A stretch of 17,668 bases of DNA from Oscillospiraceae bacterium (GTDB taxonomy: Bacteria; Bacillota; Clostridia; Oscillospirales; Ruminococcaceae). This document shows positions 6,710 to 14,290 of this stretch, in pieces; positions within the stretch are counted from its first letter, which is position 1, and the number at the start of each line of letters is the position of its first letter. Below the pieces are notes generated by a model. That model worked only from the letters and a program-made list of their open reading frames with translations. It was not told the origin of the DNA and did not search any database. Both the position numbers and the translations under genes were made by a program. The DNA lies in contig JAHZAU010000029.1 in the NCBI GenBank assembly GCA_019423755.1, positions 1-17,668 on the forward strand. Reading direction: 5' to 3'.

Positions 6710-7900
6710 ATGGTAGATTTTCTGCGCCGCAGCTGGGCTGTGGTGGACCTGGACCGCATCGATTACAACATCCGCTCCATCAAGGCCCGCCTGCGCCCCG
6801 GCTGCCTGATTATGGGCGTGGTCAAGGCGGACGCCTACGGCCACGGGGATAAATACATCGCCGACGAGCTGGTGAAGCTGGGGGTCAACTGGTTTGCCGT
6901 CTCCAATTTAAGCGAAGCCATGTCCCTGCGCAACCAGGGCATCTTCCACCCCATCCTCATCCTGGGCACCACCCCGCCGGACAAGGCCCGCCTGCTGTGC
7001 GAGTACAACATCACCCAGACGGTGTTCTCCCTGCAGTACGGCCAGAAGCTCCAGGCCGAGGCCCAGAAGGCGGGGGTCACCGTCTCCTGTCACATCAAAG
7101 TAGACACCGGCATGGGCCGCATCGGCTTCGACGGCCAGGACCTGCCGCTGGCGGTGGAGGAGATCTCCCAGGTGTGCGCCTTCCCCAACCTGCTGTGCAA
7201 CGGCGTCTTCACCCACTTCTCCAGCTCCGATGAGTACAACGAGGAGTCCATCGCCTACACCAAGCACCAGTTTGCCACCTTTATGGAGGTGCTGGACCAG
7301 CTGGAACAGCGGGGCATCCGCTTTGCGGTGCGCCACTGCTGCAACAGCGGCGGCATCGTCAACTACCCCGAGATGCAGCTGGATATGGTGCGTGCCGGGG
7401 TGCTTATCTACGGCCTGGTGCCCGACCCGGCCTGCGCCGGAAAAATCGACCTGCGCCCGGCCATGGAGCTCAAATCCGCCATCTCCATGGTCAAGGAGGT
7501 CAAGGCCGGCTCCAAGATCAGCTACGGCCGCACCTTCACCGCCCCGCGGGATATGCGCATCGCCACCGTGCCCATCGGGTACGCCGACGGCTACCACCGC
7601 AGCCTTTCCAACCGGGGCAAGATGCTGGTGGACGGCCAGTTTGCCCCCATTGTGGGCCGGGTGTGCATGGACCAGCTGATGCTGGACGTCACCGAGATCC
7701 CCACCGCCCGGGACGGCATGCAGATCACCATCGTCGGCGAAGAAAAAGGCCAGCACATCACCATGGAAGAGGTGGCCCAGATGACCGACACCGTCCACTA
7801 CGAGATCATGTGCGTCATCGGCCGCCGGGTCCCCCGGGTCTACCGCCGGGGCGGCCAGGACGTGGGCGCGGTGGACTACATCCGCCACACGGTACAATAA
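6710..7900 (+). CDS. alr: Alanine racemase
   Basis: 396 residues, standard length. PLP-dependent fold-type III enzyme interconverting L- and D-alanine, supplying D-Ala for peptidoglycan. In spore formers it can also modulate alanine-triggered germination. PLP lysine is Lys39 in VVKADAYGHG; the second catalytic base is Tyr272 in KISYGRTFT; GYADG (290-294) and RVCMDQ (317-322) are the other family motifs. ATG 6710 has AGGAAGG at about 8 nt; the open frame extends upstream to 6593 but with no ribosome site. It is monocistronic, with a terminator right after it, and divergent from spoVAC. Confidence 0.97.
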   Translation: MVDFLRRSWAVVDLDRIDYNIRSIKARLRPGCLIMGVVKADAYGHGDKYIADELVKLGVNWFAVSNLSEAMSLRNQGIFHPILILGTTPPDKARLLCEYNITQTVFSLQYGQKLQAEAQKAGVTVSCHIKVDTGMGRIGFDGQDLPLAVEEISQVCAFPNLLCNGVFTHFSSSDEYNEESIAYTKHQFATFMEVLDQLEQRGIRFAVRHCCNSGGIVNYPEMQLDMVRAGVLIYGLVPDPACAGKIDLRPAMELKSAISMVKEVKAGSKISYGRTFTAPRDMRIATVPIGYADGYHRSLSNRGKMLVDGQFAPIVGRVCMDQLMLDVTEIPTARDGMQITIVGEEKGQHITMEEVAQMTDTVHYEIMCVIGRRVPRVYRRGGQDVGAVDYIRHTVQ

Positions 7901-7914
7901 AAAAGGCAACGAAA

Positions 7915-7945
7915 AAACCCCCTGTCCGGCGCGGACTGGGGGTTT
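7915..7945 (+). terminator. Intrinsic terminator of alr
   Basis: AAACCCCCTGTCC pairs with GGACTGGGGGTTT across a 5-nt loop (one mismatch), 15 nt past the alr stop. The 3' side is TTTCCTCTT, so the U-run is short. Confidence 0.75.
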
Positions 7946-8174
7946 CCTCTTACCTTGCAAAGGGAAATGAGAGATGTGATATCATAAGCAAGTAGACGAT
8001 GTCTTTCCTTAACTTCGTTACTATATTAACATAATCGAAAAACAAAAGCAATATTCGTTTTTCACAAAGCGTGTCTGAATTTATATGGGTTTTTGTAAAT
8101 TACACCCGGCATTTCCGGCATATTTTGCAAATCCCATTGTTATTTTGGACATTTTGTCCCGGAGGCGGGACGGG
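7946..8174. other. AT-rich intergenic DNA without a supported gene
   Basis: An AT-rich island inside GC-rich DNA. The only structure seen is an inverted repeat GAAAAAC (8037-8043)/GTTTTTC (8057-8063) and an imperfect TTCGTTA/TAATCGAA pair around 8014-8039. Short open frames lack ribosome sites and show no protein-like composition. It may hold a small RNA or upstream control for the 8259 gene, but nothing shows this directly. Confidence 0.5.
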
Positions 8175-8202
8175 TTGTATTTTCCCGCCTTGTGAGTATA
8201 AT
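8175..8202 (+). promoter_or_regulatory. Promoter of the DUF2726-metallopeptidase pair
   Basis: TTGTAT (8175-8180), a 16-bp spacer, TATAAT (8197-8202). The -10 box is perfect, the -35 box weak. Overlapping inverted repeats (GTCCC/GGGAC just upstream and GGCGGGA/TCCCGCC across the -35 box) could be an operator. Confidence 0.6.
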
Positions 8203-8258
8203 AAGGAAGCGGACGCCGCGGCGTCCCTGCGCAATTTTAAAAAAAGGACCCGATAACA

Positions 8259-8924
8259 TTGACCGATTTTTGGATTTTTCTCTGCCTGCTGGGCGGGGTG
8301 CTGCTGGCGGCGCTGGCCGTGCGGCAGTATCTGCGCACTGCAAACCCCTTCAGCCGGGCGCCCTACGGCCGCCGGACGGACTTCCTCTCCCCGGCGGAGA
8401 CCGATTTTTACTTTACCCTCTCCCAGGAGCTGGAAGGTGAGGCCGTCCTCTGCCCCAAGCCCGCCATCCGGGAGCTGCTTTACGTCACCGACAAGGCCGG
8501 CCGGCACAGCGGCACCTATTTTAACTGGATCAGCCAGAAGCACGTGGATTTTGTCCTCTGCGACCCGGACACCATGCAGCCCCTCTGCGCCGTGGAGCTG
8601 GACGACGCCTCCCACCAGCAGCGGGGTCGCCGCCGCCGGGACCAATTTATGGACAAGGCTTTTGCCGCGGCGGGGCTGCCGCTGTTTCACGTCCCTTGCC
8701 AGCGCTCCTACTCCCAGCGGGACCTGCTGCCCATCCTGCGCTGCGTGTCCCAAAGCTTAGGCGAGCCGCTGGCCGATGACGAGGAGGAGCCGCCCCGCTG
8801 CCCGCTGTGCGGCAGTCCCATGGTGCTGCGCACCGCCCGCCAGGGACCCAACGCCGGGAAACCCTTTTACGGCTGCCCGCGCTTCCCTCTGTGCCGGGGC
8901 ACCCTCCCCGCCCGGAAAGGATGA
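8259..8924 (+). CDS. DUF2726 nuclease-fold protein with membrane anchor and zinc finger
   Basis: 221 residues. Residues about 4-22 form one N-terminal membrane span. Residues about 40-165 match DUF2726, a predicted restriction-endonuclease-like fold; candidate active-site residues are Asp97 (KHVDFVL) and Glu113/Asp115 (AVELDDASH). The C-terminus has a topoisomerase-type zinc ribbon with Cys181, Cys184, Cys206 and Cys212 (CPLC ... YGCPRFPLC). Family knowledge suggests nucleic acid binding or cleavage, but no activity is established. The start is TTG 8259, about 10 nt after AAAGGA; it is the only start that keeps the full membrane helix. A start further in would remove it. The 3' end overlaps the next gene's first ATG codons. 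Confidence 0.85.
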   Translation: MTDFWIFLCLLGGVLLAALAVRQYLRTANPFSRAPYGRRTDFLSPAETDFYFTLSQELEGEAVLCPKPAIRELLYVTDKAGRHSGTYFNWISQKHVDFVLCDPDTMQPLCAVELDDASHQQRGRRRRDQFMDKAFAAAGLPLFHVPCQRSYSQRDLLPILRCVSQSLGEPLADDEEEPPRCPLCGSPMVLRTARQGPNAGKPFYGCPRFPLCRGTLPARKG

Positions 8925-8929
8925 TGGGC

Positions 8930-9676
8930 ATGGAATTTGAGCTTGTGCGCTCCCGGCGCAAGACCCTGGGCCTGACGGTGCTGCCCGACGGCACGGTGCA
9001 GGTGAAAGCGCCGCTGACCCTGTCAAACCAGATCATCCGCCGGTGGGTGGAAAGCAAAGCCGGTTGGATCGCTGCCCGGCAGCAGGAGCTTGCCCGCCGG
9101 GCCCAGGTCCAGGCCGCTTATACCCTGTCGGAAGGTCAGACCCTGCCCCTTTTGGGACGGCGCCTGTCCATCCGCCTGGAACCCGGCTGCTCCGCTGCCC
9201 GCCTGGACGGAGAGACCGCCGTCCTCCCCCTGGGGGAAAATAGCCCCCAACCGGTGGCTCTGCGGCGGCAGGCGGCCCAGAATCTTTACCGCCAGCTGGC
9301 CCGCCCCTATCTTACCCAGCTGCTGAACCAATGGGGCCCGTGCATGGGCCTTTGCCCCACCGGGCTGCACATCACCTCTGCCCGCACCCGCTGGGGCTCC
9401 TGCTCGGGGAAAAACAGCCTGAGCTTCTCCTGGCGGCTGCTGCTCTGTCCGCCGGAATGTGTAGAATATGTGGTGGTGCATGAGCTGGCTCACATCGCCC
9501 ACCACGACCACAGCCCCCGCTTCTGGCAGACGGTGCAGCGGCAGCTTCCCGACTACCGCCAAAGGCAGGAGGCGCTGCGCCGCTTCGGCCACGCCCTGGC
9601 GGAGGAAGGCTGGATGTCCGGCCTATGTACCCCGGCCGGGAATGCCGGACCGGGTGGGGATGGTGGGCGCAGTTAG
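8930..9676 (+). CDS. YgjP-like zinc metallopeptidase (DUF45/M48 family)
   Basis: 248 residues from ATG 8930. The zinc site is HELAH (184-188) with a third ligand, His194, in DHSPRFW. WGSCS (155-159) and the RRKTLGLTV opening are typical of YgjP/DUF45 proteins. The family is soluble and its substrate is not known. Starts at 8921 and 8924 are also in frame; 8930 is preferred because GGAAAGG then lies 9 nt upstream, but ATG 8921 would make the classic ATGA overlap with the DUF2726 stop. Either way the two genes are in one operon. The 3' end overlaps the convergent small gene by 4 nt. Confidence 0.92.
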   Translation: MEFELVRSRRKTLGLTVLPDGTVQVKAPLTLSNQIIRRWVESKAGWIAARQQELARRAQVQAAYTLSEGQTLPLLGRRLSIRLEPGCSAARLDGETAVLPLGENSPQPVALRRQAAQNLYRQLARPYLTQLLNQWGPCMGLCPTGLHITSARTRWGSCSGKNSLSFSWRLLLCPPECVEYVVVHELAHIAHHDHSPRFWQTVQRQLPDYRQRQEALRRFGHALAEEGWMSGLCTPAGNAGPGGDGGRS

Positions 9677-9861
9677 CCCATCATGCCGGTGATGTTCTCC
9701 ACAATGTCTCCCGCCGCCTGGACCGCCTTGCCCATGCGTTTTTTCAGCTGGCGGGTGTTCATCTTTTTCTTTCTGCCGGTGAGCATATAGGCAGCGGTAC
9801 CCACCGCCGCGGTCACTGCCGCGCCGGTGAGGATGGTGCCCATGTTTTTCATGGTGTTCAT
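9673..9861 (-). CDS. 62-residue membrane peptide, YtxH-like layout
   Basis: MNTMKNMGTI opening, one small-residue-rich membrane span (about 8-28, ILTGAAVTAAVGTAAYML), a basic GRKKK stop-transfer, then an amphipathic tail (about 35-62) ending in a Met/Gly-rich tip. This layout recalls short YtxH-type proteins, but the match is only by shape. ATG 9861 has AAGGAG at about 8 nt. The 3' ends of this gene and the metallopeptidase gene overlap (9673-9676). Upstream, 9911-9918/9931-9938 can form a hairpin (CCTGCCGG/CCGGCAGG). No promoter was recognised with confidence. Confidence 0.75.
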   Translation of the reverse strand: MNTMKNMGTILTGAAVTAAVGTAAYMLTGRKKKMNTRQLKKRMGKAVQAAGDIVENITGMMG

Positions 9862-10088
9862 GGTATTCACTCCTTCGAAGCATTTGCCGCAAAATCGCCG
9901 GTAGAGGCTTCCTGCCGGTGTTCTGCCCTGCCGGCAGGAGCACGCCCCGCCCGCAGTACCCATAGTCTGCCCCGCCGGGCGCGGGGATTTTCCAGAGAAG
10001 TGTTTCCATCCCGAAAAAAATTTTGTCCGCAAAAAGGCCCTCTGCCCTCCCACTCCGCCCCGCCGGAGCTGGCCGTTTTTTAAAAATC

Positions 10089-11003
10089 ATGCAAACGCCT
10101 GTCCGTACCCTTCCCCGGGAAGGCCGCCCGCTGCGGGTGGCCGCCATCCACGACCTTTCCGGCTTTGGCCGCTGTTCCCTTTCGGTGATCCTGCCCACCC
10201 TCTCCGCCATGGGGGTCCAGGTCTGCCCGGTGCCCACCGCCGTGCTCTCCTCCCACACCGGCGGCCTGGGGGAGGTGGTCCTGCGGGACCTGACCGACTT
10301 TATCCCCGCCTGTCTGGAGCATTACCGCCGCCTGGAGCTGGAATTTGAGTGCATTTACAGCGGCTTCCTCGGCTCCCAGGAGCAGATCGACCACTGCCTC
10401 GCCTTCCTGGCTGCCTACCCCGATGCTTTGGCGGTGGTGGACCCGGTCATGGGCGACCACGGCAAGCCCTACCGCACCTGCACCCCGGACATGGTGCGCC
10501 GCATGCGGGAGCTGGTGCAGGCGGCGGACGTCATCACCCCCAACCTGACCGAAGCTTGCATGCTGCTGGAACAGCCCTTCCCCGCCCAGGGTCTCACCCA
10601 CACCGAGGCCCGCAGCCTGCTGGTACAGCTTTCCCGGCTGTGCGGCCAGGGCGGCGGACGCAGCGGCCCTGACTGCGTGGTCATCACCGGGGTACCTATG
10701 GCTTCGGGGAACATCGCCACCCTGGGTTACGACAAGAGCCACAACGCCTTCTGGCTGGTGCCCTGCGACTACCTGCCGGTGGCCTATCCCGGCACCGGGG
10801 ACCTGTTTGCCAGCGTGCTGACCGGGGGCTTCCTCACCGGGGACAGCCTGCCTATGGCTATGGGCCGCGCCACCGACTTTGTGGAGCGCTGCATCCGCAC
10901 CACCTTCAGCTACTCCTCCGACCCCCGCTACGGGGTCATGCTGGAAAAGGAGCTGGGCGCCCTTTCCGGCCGGGGCAGCGTCAAGGCCTTTTCTCCGCTG
11001 TAA
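10089..11003 (+). CDS. pdxY: Pyridoxamine/pyridoxal kinase
   Basis: 304 residues from ATG 10089. Ribokinase-superfamily kinase that phosphorylates vitamin B6 vitamers to salvage PLP. Family marks are AIHDLSGFGRCSL (19-31), SHTGG (55-59), VDPVMGD (117-123), TPNLTEA (150-156) and the anion hole/catalytic GTGD (235-238, base Asp238). The start is uncertain: ATG 10089 has no nearby Shine-Dalgarno, only GGAG about 20 nt away. The alternatives, TTG 10023 and GTG 10137, are no better supported. The symbol could equally be pdxK. It has a strong terminator directly after it and stands alone. A link to PLP enzymes such as Alr is only thematic. Confidence 0.9.
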   Translation: MQTPVRTLPREGRPLRVAAIHDLSGFGRCSLSVILPTLSAMGVQVCPVPTAVLSSHTGGLGEVVLRDLTDFIPACLEHYRRLELEFECIYSGFLGSQEQIDHCLAFLAAYPDALAVVDPVMGDHGKPYRTCTPDMVRRMRELVQAADVITPNLTEACMLLEQPFPAQGLTHTEARSLLVQLSRLCGQGGGRSGPDCVVITGVPMASGNIATLGYDKSHNAFWLVPCDYLPVAYPGTGDLFASVLTGGFLTGDSLPMAMGRATDFVERCIRTTFSYSSDPRYGVMLEKELGALSGRGSVKAFSPL

Positions 11004-11013
11004 TTTTCCCAGG

Positions 11014-11060
11014 AAAAAAGCAACCCCTTTCCCGCGTTTGGGAAAGGGGTTGCTTTTTTT
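11014..11060. terminator. Strong bidirectional terminator
   Basis: A perfect 19-20-bp stem (core GCAACCCCTTTCCC/GGGAAAGGGGTTGC) with a 6-nt loop, an A-run before and a T-run after it. It lies between the convergent pyridoxamine kinase and DUF1847 genes and can stop both. Confidence 0.95.
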
Positions 11061-11068
11061 GCCGTATG

Positions 11069-11707
11069 TTAGTCCTCTTTGGGAGGATAGTAGGTCTTTT
11101 TGTAGTAGCTTTGGGCGTTGTAGATGCTGGCCAGGGGGTTGTGACCGGTGACCCGGTCCTTCACCGCCAGCACCGTCACCGGCGCCTGGGAATGTTTGAT
11201 GAACAGGGTGTCGTGGCCGACGCAAAGGCCCAGGATGATGTTGCACTGGGTGCCCTCCTGGTTTAAAAACAGCGCCTGGCCGATGGGGTTGCACATAACG
11301 TCCTCATCGCAGCTGCCGCCCAGGCACTGCTCGTCGCTGACCCCCAGGATGCGCTTGGGGAAGGCGCCGTTTTTGCAGATGACCGAGCAGACGGTAAAGC
11401 CGTTGTATTCCAGGATATTGGTCACCTCGCGGGCCTCGCGGAACAGGCCGGTGCAGAAGGCAAGACCCACCTTCTCGTAGCCGCAGCGGCGCAAAAAGTG
11501 CATGATCTCCACCAGGCGGGGGTCCCGGCCGTAGCCTTCCACCTCCACCAGCGCTGCCTCATAGGCGATGCGGTGGTTTTCTTCCTCCTCGTAGAGGGCG
11601 GCGGCCTGCTGCTGCAGAGCTTCGTCCTTGCTGGGGCACTCGGGCAGGGTCTTGGTCAGGTCCCGGCGGGTGCAGCCCCGCTGGGCGCATTTGGCGCATT
11701 GATACAT
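11069..11707 (-). CDS. DUF1847 domain protein
   Basis: 212 residues. It has the Cys-rich opening MYQCAKCAQRGC and further conserved-looking cysteines around GLAFCTGL, CSVICKNG and CLGGSCDEDVMCNP (about 129-142), followed by ALFLNQEGTQCNIILGLCVG. This is the pattern of DUF1847, annotated as predicted metal-binding. An iron-sulfur or other metal site is plausible but the function is unknown. ATG 11707 follows AAGGAG. It is 15 nt downstream of the RlmI-like gene, so co-transcription is likely. Confidence 0.88.
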   Translation of the reverse strand: MYQCAKCAQRGCTRRDLTKTLPECPSKDEALQQQAAALYEEEENHRIAYEAALVEVEGYGRDPRLVEIMHFLRRCGYEKVGLAFCTGLFREAREVTNILEYNGFTVCSVICKNGAFPKRILGVSDEQCLGGSCDEDVMCNPIGQALFLNQEGTQCNIILGLCVGHDTLFIKHSQAPVTVLAVKDRVTGHNPLASIYNAQSYYKKTYYPPKED

Positions 11708-11722
11708 GGTACGATCTCCTTT

Positions 11723-12976
11723 TTATACTACCTGGAACAGGTAGAACTTCAGATAGTTGGTCTCCGGCACGTTCCACAGGATGGGATGGTCGGGAGACTG
11801 CTGGCGGGCTTCGATCTGCCGCAGGCTGACACAGGCGTCCCGGGCGGCGTCGTGCAGCATCTTGACGAAGCGCTCCTCGGTCATAAAGTGGGAGCAGGAG
11901 CAGGTAGCAAGGTATCCGCCCCGAGGCAGCAGCTTCATGGCGCGGAGGTTGATCTCCTTATAGCCCCGGGCGGCGCTTTCCACCGTCTGGCGGGACTTGG
12001 TGAAGGCCGGCGGGTCCAGGATGATAAAATCGAACTTCCGCGGATCGTGTTCCAGCTGGGGCAGCAGGTCGAACACATTGGCGGCCAAAAATTCCATCCG
12101 GCCGTCCAGACCGTTGCGGCGGGCGTTCTGGCGGGCCATCTCGATGGCGGATTCGGAGATATCCACCGAAAGCACCAGCTCGGCCCCGCCCTGGGCGGCG
12201 TTGAGACCGAAGGAGCCGGTGTGGGTGAAGCAGTCCAGCACCCGTTTGCCGCGGCTGAGACGGGCCACCGCCTGGCGGTTGTATTTCTGGTCCAGGAAGA
12301 AGCCGGTCTTCTGGCCGTTTTCGTAGTCCACCGCGTAGGTGATGCCGTTTTCCACGATGGTGGTGCTGGTGGTCTCGGGCAGCTCGACCCCTTCCAGCGG
12401 GAAGAAGCCCTTGCCCTCTTCCAGACCTTCCAGCTTGCGGATGGCTACGTCGTTGCGCTCATAGATGGCGCGCACGCCCAGGCCGTTCACCCGGTTTTCC
12501 TCCTCGTTGAGGATGCGGTACAGCATGGGGAAGAGCATCCCCTTGATGCGCTCCATCCCCAGAGACAGGGTCTGGGTCACCAGGATGTCGCCGAAGCGGT
12601 CCACCGTCAGGCCGGGGAAGTGGTCCGCCTCGCCGAAGATCAGGCGGCAGCAGGCGGCGTCGGGACCCATGACCGTCTGACGGTAGGCCACAGCGTGGCG
12701 CAGGCGGCGCTCGTAGAAGGCCTCGTCAAAGCGGTCGTTGGCGTTGCGGGAGATGAGCCGCACCCGGATCTTGCTGACCTCATTGTAAAAACCGGTGCCC
12801 AGCCAGCTGCCCTTGGCGTTGACCACGTCCACCAGGTCCCCGTTTGTAAAAGGGACCGACGGGTCGGGCTCCAGGCGGAGCACCTCGGTGTTGTAGACCC
12901 AGGGGTGGCCGGAAAGGATGGATTTTTCTGCTTTGGGGGTGACGGTGACCTTAGCAAGGCCGCGGGATTGTTTCAT
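11723..12976 (-). CDS. rlmI: 23S rRNA (cytosine-5) methyltransferase, RlmI-like
   Basis: 417 residues. It has an N-terminal PUA-like domain (about 8-80; GHPWVYNTEV), then a SAM-dependent methyltransferase: QKTGFFLDQ (222-230), SAM motif I VLDCFTHTGSFGL (246-258), an acidic VDIS strand, motif IV DPPAF (321-325) and catalytic cysteines in ATCSCSHF (357-364). In E. coli RlmI makes m5C1962 in 23S rRNA. Target assignment here is by family only. ATG 12976 follows AAGGAG at about 10 nt. It lies between the GNAT gene (36-nt gap) and DUF1847 (15-nt gap), a three-gene run. Confidence 0.92.
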   Translation of the reverse strand: MKQSRGLAKVTVTPKAEKSILSGHPWVYNTEVLRLEPDPSVPFTNGDLVDVVNAKGSWLGTGFYNEVSKIRVRLISRNANDRFDEAFYERRLRHAVAYRQTVMGPDAACCRLIFGEADHFPGLTVDRFGDILVTQTLSLGMERIKGMLFPMLYRILNEEENRVNGLGVRAIYERNDVAIRKLEGLEEGKGFFPLEGVELPETTSTTIVENGITYAVDYENGQKTGFFLDQKYNRQAVARLSRGKRVLDCFTHTGSFGLNAAQGGAELVLSVDISESAIEMARQNARRNGLDGRMEFLAANVFDLLPQLEHDPRKFDFIILDPPAFTKSRQTVESAARGYKEINLRAMKLLPRGGYLATCSCSHFMTEERFVKMLHDAARDACVSLRQIEARQQSPDHPILWNVPETNYLKFYLFQVV

Positions 12977-13012
12977 AGGCGAGGTTCTCCTTTTTTGTGA
13001 TATGTTCAGCGG

Positions 13013-13477
13013 TTACAGCGTTTTTTCCATGACAAAATTGGTGAGGAGCTGGCCGCGCAGCGGTACCTGCTGGCGGCGAAGTTCCCGGTAGCCCCGGCGG
13101 GCAAAAAAGCCCCGGGCGGTCAGCGATGCCTCCACCCGCAGGCGGGACGCGCCGGCCTGGCGGGCAAGCTCCTCCATCTTCTGGGCCAGGGCGGAGGCCA
13201 CTCCCTGGCGCTGGTGCCGGGCGGAAACATACAGGCAGTCCAGGTGGTCCGGGGCTTCCAGATTGGCAAAGCCCGCCAGCTCCCCGTCCTGCCAGGCGGC
13301 CCAAACAAGGCTCGTCTCCCACTTTTTGCGCCAGCGGTCCCGGTCCGGGTCCCGGGGGGCCCAGGCATCCAGCTGGTCGGGGGTGTAGTCCTGGGCGTTG
13401 ATGGTGTGGACCGTTTGCCAAAACAGATCGAGCACCGCGTCCAGCTGGTCGGGCGGGCAGGGGGTCAGGGTGAACAT
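13013..13477 (-). CDS. GNAT acetyltransferase, YafP-like
   Basis: 154 residues. The N-terminus (QLDAVLDLFWQTVHTINAQD, then YTPDQLDAWAP) is typical of YafP-type GNAT proteins. The acetyl-CoA loop is RHQRQGVASAL (87-97) and the C-terminal ARGFFARRGY (121-130) is the usual end motif. The substrate is unknown. ATG 13477 has AAGGAGG at about 9 nt. It is first of a run with rlmI and DUF1847; its promoter is unclear because a terminator lies just upstream. Confidence 0.9.
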   Translation of the reverse strand: MFTLTPCPPDQLDAVLDLFWQTVHTINAQDYTPDQLDAWAPRDPDRDRWRKKWETSLVWAAWQDGELAGFANLEAPDHLDCLYVSARHQRQGVASALAQKMEELARQAGASRLRVEASLTARGFFARRGYRELRRQQVPLRGQLLTNFVMEKTL

Positions 13478-13493
13478 GGGCGAGCCTCCTTTT

Positions 13494-13531
13494 AAAAAGC
13501 AAAGCCAGGCCGCACAAACAGACGGCCCGGC
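13494..13531 (-). terminator. Intrinsic terminator of the BusR-like gene
   Basis: Minus strand: GCCGGGCCG (13523-13531) pairs with CGGCCTGGC (13504-13512), one G-U pair, followed by TTTGCTTTTT. It lies 12 nt past the regulator's stop and just before the GNAT ribosome site. Confidence 0.8.
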
Positions 13532-13542
13532 GGCTGCACGGG

Positions 13543-14169
13543 TTATTGCAGGCTCAGCAAAGCCTTGGCTTTTTTGTAGGAGCTTTCGTCTCCCACGATA
13601 AGCAGGGAATCCCCGGCGAAGAACTGGGCGTGGGGGCCGGGGGAAAGGATGGTGTTTGCCTTGCGCTTGATGGCGATGATGGTGGCGCCGGTGTTGTTCC
13701 AGAAGCGCACCGAGGCGCTGGTCTGGCCCACCAGGGGGCAGTTTTCGTCGATGTAAAGCTCAAACGGGGTCAGGGGATTCAGGTAGTTGAAGCGGTCGTT
13801 GGCGTCCAGCAGCACGTTGATGTTTTCCTGGAGCTTGCGGTTGAGCTGCTTCTGCTCCTGCATCAGGCGGTTGATGTGGCTTTTGATGGTGTCGATGGAG
13901 TCGCGGTCGTTGGACTTGCTGATGAACTCCTCGGCGTTCTCCACCGACTTGATGATGATGCCGGCACCCTGTTTCACGTCCAGCACCCCTACCTGGTTGA
14001 GGAGGAACACCGCCCGGCGCACCGTTTCCGGGGAAACGTTGTACTGGCTGGCCAGGGTGGAACGGCCGTGGATCTTTTCGCCCAGGCGGTACTTCCCGTT
14101 GACCACCTTGGAGGCGATATCCATGGCGATCTGCTTGTATACTGCTTTTTCCTGAATCTCTTTGGACAT
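13543..14169 (-). CDS. BusR-like GntR/RCK_C regulator, probable c-di-AMP sensor
   Basis: 208 residues. An N-terminal GntR-type winged helix (about 8-76; LASQYNVSPETVRRAVFLLNQ, then a VLDVKQGAG wing), a coiled coil (about 90-125, Gln/Lys/Leu-rich), and a C-terminal RCK_C/TrkA-C domain (about 130-208; CPLVGQTSASVRFW, IIAIKR, FAGDSLLIVG). This is the domain order of streptococcal/lactococcal BusR, which binds c-di-AMP through RCK_C and represses the BusA osmolyte transporter. The sensing role here is inferred from that. ATG 14169 has GGAGAA at about 8 nt; an upstream in-frame ATG at 14226 lies on the promoter itself and is rejected. Monocistronic, with its own promoter and terminator. No transporter gene is adjacent. 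Confidence 0.88.
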   Translation of the reverse strand: MSKEIQEKAVYKQIAMDIASKVVNGKYRLGEKIHGRSTLASQYNVSPETVRRAVFLLNQVGVLDVKQGAGIIIKSVENAEEFISKSNDRDSIDTIKSHINRLMQEQKQLNRKLQENINVLLDANDRFNYLNPLTPFELYIDENCPLVGQTSASVRFWNNTGATIIAIKRKANTILSPGPHAQFFAGDSLLIVGDESSYKKAKALLSLQ

Positions 14170-14216
14170 GGTCTGGTTCTCCGTTTCTCTACACGCCTGT
14201 GCGCATTCTTCCTTAT

Positions 14217-14245
14217 ACCATAGCACAGAATCGCGCTAAAGTAAA
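14217..14245 (-). promoter_or_regulatory. Promoter of the BusR-like gene
   Basis: Minus strand: TTTACT (14240-14245), a 17-bp spacer, TATGGT (14217-14222), with an extended TGC just before the -10 box. Confidence 0.6.
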
Positions 14246-14290
14246 GGAATTTTGCCGTTTGTCAGGCGGTTTTGCGCCGGGGAAGCGCCG

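Noticed and set aside
8071..8256. A 61-codon open frame before the DUF2726 gene
   Set aside because: GTG start without ribosome site, runs through the promoter of the next gene, and no protein-like pattern.
11498..13000. A 500-codon open frame on the plus strand opposite rlmI and DUF1847
   Set aside because: Antisense shadow with biased composition and no start signal.
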